Shown here: piece after piece, positions 7,116 through 14,012 of the stretch
How the letters are laid out: each line of letters begins with the position of its first letter
Numbering within the stretch: the stretch's first letter is position 1
Assembly: GCA_964464635.1 (NCBI GenBank)
Contig: CAYXGT010000003.1
Span: 1 to 64,000, forward strand
DNA from: CAYLMG01 sp964464635
GTDB taxonomy: Bacteria; Planctomycetota; Phycisphaerae; Sedimentisphaerales; Anaerobacaceae
DNA: 64,000 nt
Direction: 5' to 3'
Position numbers and translations under genes: made by a program
Notes under the pieces: model-generated
What the model was told of the DNA's origin: nothing
The model's input: only the letters and a program-made list of their open reading frames with translations
Database searches by the model: none

Positions 7116-8270
7116 TTAAGTGACAAACGGGGAGAGTTCGCGGAGCCTGACGATGATGGGAGGGAGCTTTTCGATGACGAAATTAATTTCCTCTTTCGTG
7201 GTGTATCTGCTCAGGCTGAACCTTATCGAGCCGTGGGCGGCGGTGAAAGGGACACCCATAGCACGCATCACATGCGAAGGCTCAAGCGAGCCGGAAGTGC
7301 AGGCCGAGCCGCTGGATGCGCAGATGCCGAACTTGTCGAGCATAAGCAGGATTGCCTCACCTTCGACAAATTCGAAGCTGATATTAGTGGTATTCGGCAG
7401 ACGATTATCCTTGTCGCCGTTGAGCATCGAGGCGGGACACTTTTCGAGAATTGCAGCTTCGAGTGTGTCACGCAGAGATTTTACTTTCGTGTTTTCCTGT
7501 TCGATATTTTCTGCGGCGAGCTCGCAGGCCATTCCGAGTCCTACAATGGCGGGTGTGTTTTCAGTGCCGGCCCTTTTGCCGGCTTCCTGATGGCCGCCAA
7601 CAATGAAAGGCGATATGCGGGTGCCCTTCTTGATATACAACGCACCTATGCCCTTTGGGCCATGAAGCTTATGGCCGGAAAGGCTGAGCAAATCGATTTT
7701 GCTTTGCGAGAGATTGAGAGGGATTTTGCCGACGGCCTGCACAGCGTCGGTGTGAAAGACGGAGCCTGCAGACGTTACCAATTCGGCGATTTGCTCAATG
7801 GGAAAAATTACGCCGGTCTCGTTATTGGCGTACATTATAGAGACGAGCGCAGTGTTATCGTCGAGCTGGCTTTCGAGCTCATTCAAATCGAGATTGCCCG
7901 AGCGATTGACGCCGAGCTCGACGACGTTATAGTCCTGGTTTTCGAGCTCGCGACAGACGGCAAGGACGGCTTGATGCTCGACGCGGGATGTGATGACTTT
8001 GCGTTTATTGGGATAGGCGGCGAGGGTACCGGCGATGGCGGCGTTGTCGGATTCGGTGCCGCCGGAAGTAAAAACTATTTCAGAAGGACTGCAGCCGAGC
8101 AGGTCGGCGAGCTGCCGGCGGGCTTTGGTAATTTTATTTGCTATCCGGCCGCCAAATGTGTGCATACTCGAAGGATTGCCGTAAAGCTCGCAAAACAGCG
8201 GAGCCATCTCTTCGTAAACTTCCGGAGCAACCATTGTGGTAGCGTTATTATCGAGATAAACGGTTTCCAT
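7116..8270 (-). CDS. nifS: Cysteine desulfurase (NifS-type)
   Basis: A PLP enzyme that takes sulfur from L-cysteine, leaving alanine, and passes it as a persulfide to the NifU scaffold in the cytosol. All key residues are visible in the 384-aa product: His99 (RVEHQ), the PLP lysine Lys201 in SGHKLHGPKG, and active-site Cys324 in the loop ASSGSACTSG. The N-terminal YLDNNATT block is typical. The ATG at 8270 overlaps no gene and follows the nifU stop (8274-8276) by 3 bp, so the two are translationally coupled. It is the last gene of the rrf2-led operon and is followed by a hairpin terminator. No nitrogenase gene is in the window, so this pair probably serves general Fe-S assembly. Confidence 0.96.
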   Translation of the reverse strand: METVYLDNNATTMVAPEVYEEMAPLFCELYGNPSSMHTFGGRIANKITKARRQLADLLGCSPSEIVFTSGGTESDNAAIAGTLAAYPNKRKVITSRVEHQAVLAVCRELENQDYNVVELGVNRSGNLDLNELESQLDDNTALVSIMYANNETGVIFPIEQIAELVTSAGSVFHTDAVQAVGKIPLNLSQSKIDLLSLSGHKLHGPKGIGALYIKKGTRISPFIVGGHQEAGKRAGTENTPAIVGLGMACELAAENIEQENTKVKSLRDTLEAAILEKCPASMLNGDKDNRLPNTTNISFEFVEGEAILLMLDKFGICASSGSACTSGSLEPSHVMRAMGVPFTAAHGSIRFSLSRYTTKEEINFVIEKLPPIIVRLRELSPFVT

Positions 8271-8273
8271 TTT

Positions 8274-9140
8274 TTATTGTCCCTGAGAAGGCTGACTTTG
8301 CTCCTCAACAAAGATTTCTGGTGCGACAAACTCTTTGAGCCTGGCTTCGACGACGTCCTTCATTGTGAATTCCGCGGTTTTGCACTGGGCACACATACCC
8401 CTGAAGGCAACAATCACTTTATTATCTTCGACATCGATAAGCTCAATGTCACCGCCGTGAGAACGCAAGGAAGGCCTGATTTGCTCATCGATGGTCTGCT
8501 GAATCAACTGAATTTTCCGAATGTTTTTAAGCTTCGCCGCTTTTTGAGGTTTCGGCTTCACAGGGGTTCTAAGCGTATCGCCCTGCACTTTTTGGATGAT
8601 TTTTTCGATTTCGCCCTTACAGCCGCCGCAGCCGCCGCCGGCCTTCGTGTAGTTTGTCACCTGCTCAACAGTCGTGAGGTTATTTTCGCGAATGACCCTT
8701 TCAATCTCTTTGTCGGTAACGCCGAAACAGGTGCAGACGAGATTGCCTTCGAGCTCGTGTTTCTTTTTGCCGCCGGTGCGGTAATTTTCGATTGCGGCTT
8801 CGAGGGCTTCTCGACCCATAACAGAGCAGTGCATCTTTTGTTCGGGCAGGCCGCCGAGGTAATCGGCGATATCTCTGTTTGTGACTTTTTCGGCCTCTTC
8901 GATGGTTTTTCCCTTTATAAGCTCAGTGAGTACCGAAGAAGAAGCGATTGCAGAAGCACAGCCGAAAGTCTTGAACTTTACGTCAGCAATCCTGCCTTCT
9001 TTGTCGAGCTTGAACGTAAGCCTCAGGGCGTCACCGCAGGCGAGCGAGCCTACCTCGCCGACGCCGTCGGGATTTTCTATCTCGCCGACATTGCGGGGGT
9101 GCAAGAAATGGTCCATAACCTTTTCAGAGTAGTCCCACAT
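8274..9140 (-). CDS. nifU: Fe-S cluster assembly scaffold NifU
   Basis: Full three-domain NifU, 288 aa. Residues 1-124 are the IscU-like scaffold with Cys35 (LACGD), Cys61 (FGCAS) and Cys105 (MHCSV), the three cluster ligands. Residues ~130-185 are the central BFD-like [2Fe-2S] domain with Cys136, Cys138, Cys171 and Cys174 (CTCFG, GGGCGGC). Residues ~205-285 are an Nfu domain with the C-x-x-C pair Cys250/Cys253 (MCAQC). It receives sulfur from NifS, whose gene begins 3 bp after its stop, and passes assembled clusters to client proteins. One probable client, NadA, is encoded in the same operon. Confidence 0.97.
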   Translation of the reverse strand: MWDYSEKVMDHFLHPRNVGEIENPDGVGEVGSLACGDALRLTFKLDKEGRIADVKFKTFGCASAIASSSVLTELIKGKTIEEAEKVTNRDIADYLGGLPEQKMHCSVMGREALEAAIENYRTGGKKKHELEGNLVCTCFGVTDKEIERVIRENNLTTVEQVTNYTKAGGGCGGCKGEIEKIIQKVQGDTLRTPVKPKPQKAAKLKNIRKIQLIQQTIDEQIRPSLRSHGGDIELIDVEDNKVIVAFRGMCAQCKTAEFTMKDVVEARLKEFVAPEIFVEEQSQPSQGQ

Positions 9141-9167
9141 CTTTTCGTTCCTCGTACTAAACTAATA

Positions 9168-10457
9168 TTATTTACACGCAGCCGCAAGAGATTGTTCGAA
9201 GTCGGCGATTATGTCGTCGATATGCTCTGTGCCGACGGAGACGCGAATGAAATCGCCCGTTACGCCGGCGGCAAGCTGCTCGGCCTCGGTAAGCTGCTGA
9301 TGAGTGGTACTCGCAGGGTGAATTACGAGGGTTTTGCTATCAAGGATGTTGGCGAGGTGGCTTGCGAGCTTTACATTTTCGATAAACTTTACGGCAGCGT
9401 CTTTGCCGCCCTTTATGCCGAAACCGAGAATGGCACCCTGACCGTTTGGCAGATACTTTTTAGCAAGTTTATAATCGGGGTGCGAGGCCAGGCCGGGATA
9501 GTTGACCCAGGTGACAGAAAGATTTTTTTCGAGCCATTGAGCAAGTTTCAAGGCGTTTTCGCAGTGTCGAGGCACTCTGAGGTGCAACGTTTCCAGGCCC
9601 TGCAAAAACAAAAATGCGTTGAAAGGGGACATACAGGCGCCCATATCACGCAGGAAGGTTACACGCAACTTTATAATGAAGGCAAGCTCTTTAAAAAATT
9701 CGAGGTATTTAACGCCATGATAAGCGGGGTCGGGCTCGGTAAGCTCTGGGAATTTTCCGTTAGCCCAATTGAATTTTCCGGAATCGACAACGATGCCGCC
9801 GATACTCGTGCCGTGTCCGCCGATAACCTTTGTACAGCTATGCACGACGATATCGATACCGTGCTCTATGGGCCGCAAGAGCATCGGCGAGGTAACGGTG
9901 TTGTCGCAAAACAGAGGGATACCGTGAGCGTGAGCGATTTTTGCGACAGCTTCAAAGTCAATCACGTCATTTTTGGGATTGCCGATAGTCTCGATGTAGA
10001 GCAGTCTTGTGTTATCCTTAATAGCCTTTTCAAAATTTTTCGGCTCTTTGGGGTCAACGAATGTCACCTCGATTCCGAGTTTGGGCAGTGTATGGCTGAA
10101 CAATGTTACGGTGCCGCCGTAAAGAGAGCTCGAAGAGACGATGTGCTGACCGGCACTGGTGATATTCAAGACAGCGTTTGTAATAGCAGCCATGCCGGAG
10201 CTGAATGCGAGTGCTCCGACGCCGCCTTCGAGGGCAGCAATGCGTTTTTCCAGACAATCCGTTGTGGGATTCATCAGGCGGGTGTAGATATTGCCAAACT
10301 CTTTCAGAGCAAAAAGGTCTGCGGCGTGCTGAGTGTCTTTGAATACATAACTTGTTGTCTGGTAGATGGGGACAGCGCGGCTGAGAGTGTCGGAATCGAC
10401 GGACTGGCCGGCGTGCAAGGCCAGTGTTTCGAGACGATACTTTTTTTCATCGGTCAT
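9168..10457 (-). CDS. metY: O-acetylhomoserine sulfhydrylase / aminocarboxypropyltransferase
   Basis: A PLP-dependent Cys/Met-metabolism enzyme of 429 aa that condenses O-acetylhomoserine with sulfide (or methanethiol) to homocysteine (or methionine). It shows the family start ETLALHAGQ, the substrate loop YTRLMNPT (residues ~58-65), the PLP-phosphate binding SSGMAA (86-91), the D-N-T block LFCDNTVTS and the PLP lysine Lys210 in HSCTKVIGGHGT. The C-terminal HPASTTHQQL is typical of the MetY/CGS family. Length and the KYLEFFKELAF insertion favour MetY over cystathionine gamma-synthase. It lies 14 bp after nadA and 27 bp before nifU in the same operon, so direct sulfhydrylation and cysteine synthesis are under common control. 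Confidence 0.93.
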   Translation of the reverse strand: MTDEKKYRLETLALHAGQSVDSDTLSRAVPIYQTTSYVFKDTQHAADLFALKEFGNIYTRLMNPTTDCLEKRIAALEGGVGALAFSSGMAAITNAVLNITSAGQHIVSSSSLYGGTVTLFSHTLPKLGIEVTFVDPKEPKNFEKAIKDNTRLLYIETIGNPKNDVIDFEAVAKIAHAHGIPLFCDNTVTSPMLLRPIEHGIDIVVHSCTKVIGGHGTSIGGIVVDSGKFNWANGKFPELTEPDPAYHGVKYLEFFKELAFIIKLRVTFLRDMGACMSPFNAFLFLQGLETLHLRVPRHCENALKLAQWLEKNLSVTWVNYPGLASHPDYKLAKKYLPNGQGAILGFGIKGGKDAAVKFIENVKLASHLANILDSKTLVIHPASTTHQQLTEAEQLAAGVTGDFIRVSVGTEHIDDIIADFEQSLAAACK

Positions 10458-10471
10458 AAAAAAAACCTTAA

Positions 10472-11389
10472 TTATTTAGAAGGCAAAACCTCAACCATCC
10501 TGTCAAGTGCCTTTTGTGCTTTCGCTGCTATATCCTGCGGTATTTCTATCCGGTACTGCAAATCCTGCAGAGAGAAGAGGAGCTTTTCGAGGGTGATTTT
10601 TTTCATATTGGAGCAGACGGCTTTTTCGGAAGCCGGTATGAAAACGGCATCAGGCCTTTGCACCGAGAGCGGATGAATCATACCGACTTCGGTGGCAACG
10701 ACGAACTCTTTTGCGGGGCTGTCCTTAGAGAACCTGAGCATCTGGGAGGTGCTCAGGACCTCATCGGAGAGCTCTTTGACAGGCTCGGAACATTCGGGAT
10801 GTGCCATTACGACGGCGTTGGGATATTTTTTCTTTGCGTTTTTTATGTCATCGTCGGTTATCACGATGTGCGAGGCACAGTAACCGGGCCAGAGGATAAG
10901 GTGTCTTTGTGTCTGTTCGGAGGCGAATCTTCCGAGATGCTGGTCGGGGACGAAAATGATTTTTTTGTCCTCGGGCAGAGAACGGACAATTTCGACGGCG
11001 TTAGCGCTTGTGCAGCAGTAGTCGCTTTCGGCTTTGACCTCGGCAGAGCTGTTGACGTAGGTTACGACAAGGGCATCGGGCTTTTCATTTTTAAGTTTTC
11101 GCAACTGCTCGGCGGTAATCATATCCGCCATCTGGCAGCCTGCGTTTTTATCCGGCAGCAGCACGGTTTTCTTCGGCGACAAAACGGCTGCGGTTTCAGC
11201 CATAAACAGGACGCCGCAAAAGACTATTATATCGGCGTCGGTTTTCGAGGCTCTTACGCTGAGGGCGAGCGAGTCGCCTGTAAAATCAGCGATTGTCTGA
11301 ATCTCGGGCGGCTGATAATTGTGAGCGAGGATAACGGCATTTCGCTCGACTTTCAGCTTATTTATTTTTTCAATCAACTCTTGACTCAT
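10472..11389 (-). CDS. nadA: Quinolinate synthase
   Basis: Condenses iminoaspartate with dihydroxyacetone phosphate to quinolinate for NAD synthesis. The protein is a [4Fe-4S] enzyme. The 305 aa include LAHNYQPPEIQ near the N-terminus, FTGDSL, GCQMAD (Cys85), WPGYC (Cys171) and EKAVCSNM (Cys259). The spacing of these three cysteines (86 and 88 residues) fits the known cluster ligands. MAHPEC and the threonine-rich ATEVGMIHP are also typical. Neither nadB nor nadC is nearby. Its place between cysE and metY makes sense as an Fe-S client of the NifU/NifS machinery in the same operon. The ATG at 11389 has only a weak Shine-Dalgarno. Confidence 0.95.
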   Translation of the reverse strand: MSQELIEKINKLKVERNAVILAHNYQPPEIQTIADFTGDSLALSVRASKTDADIIVFCGVLFMAETAAVLSPKKTVLLPDKNAGCQMADMITAEQLRKLKNEKPDALVVTYVNSSAEVKAESDYCCTSANAVEIVRSLPEDKKIIFVPDQHLGRFASEQTQRHLILWPGYCASHIVITDDDIKNAKKKYPNAVVMAHPECSEPVKELSDEVLSTSQMLRFSKDSPAKEFVVATEVGMIHPLSVQRPDAVFIPASEKAVCSNMKKITLEKLLFSLQDLQYRIEIPQDIAAKAQKALDRMVEVLPSK

Positions 11390-11404
11390 AACACACCGGG
11401 AAGT

Positions 11405-12337
11405 TTATTTTCCCACCTTTTTATTATTAGAGTCCCTGTAAACAAGGTCTGCGTGGGGAGTAGTAACGGTGACGCCGGGCGGTACAGATTCTTTTATCCA
11501 GACGTTACCGCCGACGACCGCGCCTTTCCCGATGGTGACATCGCCCAGGATAGTAGCCTCCGCATATATTGTGACGTTATCCTCAATAGTGGGGTGTCTT
11601 TTTATTCCCTTGATTATTCTGCCACGCTCATCCTTTGTGAAGCTGAGCGCGCCGAGAGTAGCACCCTGATAAATCTTCACATTATCACCGATTACGGTTG
11701 TCTCACCAATGACGACGCCGGTTCCGTGGTCGATGAAGAAATTTTTGCCTATTGTTGCACCGGGGTGTATATCGATACCCGTTTTTGAATGAGCACACTC
11801 GCTCATTATACGGGGAATGAGTGGTACATCCCTGAGGTAAAGCTCGTGGGCAACACGATAAGCTGCGATAGCTGTTATGCAGGGATAGCTTATAACGATT
11901 TCCTCGAAGGACTTTGCGGCGGGGTCTCCGTCAAAAGCAGCGGCGACGTCACCTTTCAGGAGCCCTCTTATTTCAGGCAGACGGTTCAACAGATGCAGGG
12001 TAGCATCCTCGGCCAATCTTCTGCAGTCACCGGTGTCGCAGTCCTGCATTCTGCAGCGATACCTGAGAGCCCTTTCAATCTGCTCGGCGAGCTCGGTATA
12101 GATATGATAGAGAATATCAATGACGATGAAATTTACATTAGAGCTGGTAACCGCTCTTTTGCCGGTATAGCCGGGGAAAAGGACCTCGGTAAGGAAATCG
12201 AGCACTTCGAGGATTTTTTCCCTGACAGGCAAATTAGAGATATCGATAAAATTCGTGCCGGAATCATCGACATAGGTTTTGGCAATTTCATTAACCACAT
12301 CTGTAATTTTTTTTTCCGGCGATTTTTCGTTCGACAT
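11405..12337 (-). CDS. cysE: Serine O-acetyltransferase
   Basis: Makes O-acetylserine from serine and acetyl-CoA, the substrate of CysK. I place the start at ATG 12337 (MSNEKSP) with AAAGGA 8 nt upstream; a GTG two codons earlier is also in frame. The 310-aa product is of the long EpsC/SAT kind. Its helical N-terminal half contains YRVAHELYLRDVPLIPR, and a left-handed hexapeptide-repeat C-terminal half has the catalytic and CoA-binding blocks DIHPGATIG, FFIDHGTGVVIGET, YQGATLG and RHPTIEDNV. The gene sits between cysK and nadA. Together with CysK it forms the classical two-step cysteine route. Confidence 0.95.
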   Translation of the reverse strand: MSNEKSPEKKITDVVNEIAKTYVDDSGTNFIDISNLPVREKILEVLDFLTEVLFPGYTGKRAVTSSNVNFIVIDILYHIYTELAEQIERALRYRCRMQDCDTGDCRRLAEDATLHLLNRLPEIRGLLKGDVAAAFDGDPAAKSFEEIVISYPCITAIAAYRVAHELYLRDVPLIPRIMSECAHSKTGIDIHPGATIGKNFFIDHGTGVVIGETTVIGDNVKIYQGATLGALSFTKDERGRIIKGIKRHPTIEDNVTIYAEATILGDVTIGKGAVVGGNVWIKESVPPGVTVTTPHADLVYRDSNNKKVGK

Positions 12338-12381
12338 TTTCACATCCTTTTAATCAAAAGAGTCAGTTAAAAAATTTTGTT

Positions 12382-13308
12382 TCAGAGCTGCTCGAACATT
12401 TTAGTTGAGATATACCTTTCCCCGGTATCGGGCAGAATAACGACAATGGTTTTTCCCTCGTTTTGCTGCCTGAAAGAAAGCTGTACGGCGGCCCACATAG
12501 CGGCCCCTGAGCTGATTCCGGCCAAAATACCTTCCTTTGCCCCAAGCTGTCTTGCGGTCTCCATCGCATCTTCATTCGAGACCTGTATAATCTCATCGAT
12601 TAAATCAACGTTCAAGACTTTGGGAACAAAGCCTGCGCCGATACCCTGTATGGCATGTGAGCCCGGCTTGCCGCCTGAAAGAACGGGCGAATCCTTTGGT
12701 TCGACGGCCACTACCTGCAGGTCGGGATTTTTCTTCTTTAAGAACTCGGCGCAACCTGTAATTGTACCGCCTGTACCGACACCGGCAACAAAAATGTCCA
12801 CGTTAGCGTCGGCATCGTTCCATATCTCCGGAGCAGTGGTTTCTCTGTGTATCCGAGGATTTGTCGGATTATTAAACTGCTGCGGCATAAAGGCGGCGTC
12901 GGTTTCGCGTACAAGCTGATTGGCCTTTTCTATAGCACCGGGCATACCTTCCTGTGCGGATGTGAGGACAATTTCTGCGCCGAATAATTTAAGCAGCTTT
13001 CTTCTTTCAATACTCATTGACTCGGGCATAGTTAATATTAATTTATAACCTTTTGCCGCACAGACGCAGGCAAGGCCGATACCGGTATTCCCGCTTGTCG
13101 GCTCGATGATAATGGTGTCTTTATTAATCTGTCCTTTTTGCTCGGCGTCTTCTATCATTGACAATGCGATTCTGTCTTTTACGGAGCCGCAGGGGTTATA
13201 AGATTCGAGCTTTGCGAGGACGGTTGCTTTTTCGCAAGCGAGCCTGTTTATACAAACCAGAGGTGTGCAGCCTATAGCGGCAGTTATGTTTTCAAAAATA
13301 GCACTCAT
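12382..13308 (-). CDS. cysK: Cysteine synthase A
   Basis: PLP enzyme joining O-acetylserine and sulfide to cysteine. The start is taken at ATG 13308 (MSAIFENITAAIG), which has AGGAG 7 nt upstream and lies 10 bp after the rrf2 stop; a longer frame would run into rrf2. In the 308-aa product the PLP lysine is Lys44 in NPCGSVKDR, the substrate loop is TSGNTGIGLA at 71-80, and the phosphate-binding glycine loop is VGTGGTITG. ISSGAAMWAA and LPDTGERYISTKMFEQL complete the family pattern. It is the first structural gene of the operon, directly after its probable regulator. Confidence 0.96.
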   Translation of the reverse strand: MSAIFENITAAIGCTPLVCINRLACEKATVLAKLESYNPCGSVKDRIALSMIEDAEQKGQINKDTIIIEPTSGNTGIGLACVCAAKGYKLILTMPESMSIERRKLLKLFGAEIVLTSAQEGMPGAIEKANQLVRETDAAFMPQQFNNPTNPRIHRETTAPEIWNDADANVDIFVAGVGTGGTITGCAEFLKKKNPDLQVVAVEPKDSPVLSGGKPGSHAIQGIGAGFVPKVLNVDLIDEIIQVSNEDAMETARQLGAKEGILAGISSGAAMWAAVQLSFRQQNEGKTIVVILPDTGERYISTKMFEQL

Positions 13309-13318
13309 AAAGAAGCTC

Positions 13319-13753
13319 CTAAATCTGGTAATCAGGTGTCTTCTGATTTTCAGCTCTTTCAACCAAATCCTGTAAGTTTATGGACTGCAAGATATTTTCC
13401 ACGGCCTGTGTTACCTCTATCCATACCTGTTTTACAATACAATCCTCCGACTTTTGACAATATTCATTATCGTCAACGCATTCGACGGCTGTCAATTGGC
13501 CCTCAAGGGATCTTACACAATCGCTAAGTTTAATCTCGGATGGCTTGTTTGCAAGTATATAGCCGCCTTTAGAACCCCTTATACTTTTGATAAAACCACC
13601 CGTTTTAAGGATAGCAATCAGCTGCTCTAAATATTTAACAGAAATATCCTGCTTTTCAGCGATACGTTTCAACTGAACGGGGCCTTCTCCATAATGGAGG
13701 GCAAGCTCAAAAATAGCCCTTATACCGTATCTTGTCCTTGTTGACAGTTTCAT
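13319..13753 (-). CDS. Rrf2-family transcriptional regulator (IscR/CymR-like)
   Basis: The 144-aa protein has the Rrf2 winged helix (MKLSTRTRYGIRAIFELALH at the N-terminus, then ISVKYLEQLI recognition region, GSKGGYILA wing). Near the C-terminus are three cysteines, C-x6-C-x5-C (VEC...YCQKSEDC), the position used by IscR-type proteins to hold an Fe-S cluster. CymR-type relatives in Gram-positives instead sense through CysK. Both cues fit here, as cysK is the next gene. It is therefore likely to sense Fe-S or cysteine status and control the whole cysK-nifS operon, including itself. A good Shine-Dalgarno (AGGAGA, 13761-13766) precedes ATG 13753. Which ligand it senses cannot be told from sequence. 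Confidence 0.92.
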   Translation of the reverse strand: MKLSTRTRYGIRAIFELALHYGEGPVQLKRIAEKQDISVKYLEQLIAILKTGGFIKSIRGSKGGYILANKPSEIKLSDCVRSLEGQLTAVECVDDNEYCQKSEDCIVKQVWIEVTQAVENILQSINLQDLVERAENQKTPDYQI

Positions 13754-13774
13754 GCCAATATCTCCTATTATTCC

Positions 13775-13806
13775 TACTATAATAATAGTATATTTGATTT
13801 TGTCAA
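13775..13806 (-). promoter_or_regulatory. Promoter with overlapping palindrome (probable Rrf2 operator)
   Basis: On the minus strand TTGACA (13801-13806), a 16-nt spacer and TATTAT (13779-13784) form a strong sigma70 promoter. The 16-bp imperfect palindrome TACTATTATTATAGTA (13775-13790) covers the -10 box, which is where an autorepressing Rrf2 protein would be expected to bind. The palindrome is seen; the binding is inferred. Confidence 0.65.
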
Positions 13807-13939
13807 TTTTTGTTTGTTAAAAAGCGAAAAAATTAAGAAAAAAAAGGAAAATCCGCAAAATCGGCTTTTTTTTAATCCTGCGAGGCTTTTTTTGAATTAT
13901 GAGGTGAGCAGTTATAAACGACGTTACAAGTCAAATTAC

Positions 13940-13968
13940 TTGACAAGAATTTCTGTTTTGATTACAAT
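13940..13968 (+). promoter_or_regulatory. Promoter of the two-domain glycosyltransferase gene
   Basis: TTGACA (13940-13945), a 17-nt spacer and TACAAT (13963-13968). A dyad CAAGT...ACTTG (13928-13942) overlaps the -35 box. Transcription would begin near 13975, which leaves almost no leader before ATG 13980 and supports the start at 14013. Confidence 0.65.
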
Positions 13969-14012
13969 GATATTACAGCATGAATAAATTTTCTTTTAAG
14001 GGGACGTTAAGG

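Noticed and set aside
7233..10676. Plus-strand open frame of 1147 codons opposite nifS, nifU and metY
   Set aside because: It runs antisense over three strongly recognisable enzymes; the residues show no domain pattern and no Shine-Dalgarno. Codon bias of the real genes leaves the antisense frame stop-free.
10514..11788. Plus-strand open frame of 424 codons opposite nadA and cysE
   Set aside because: Antisense shadow of two clear genes, with no recognisable motif.
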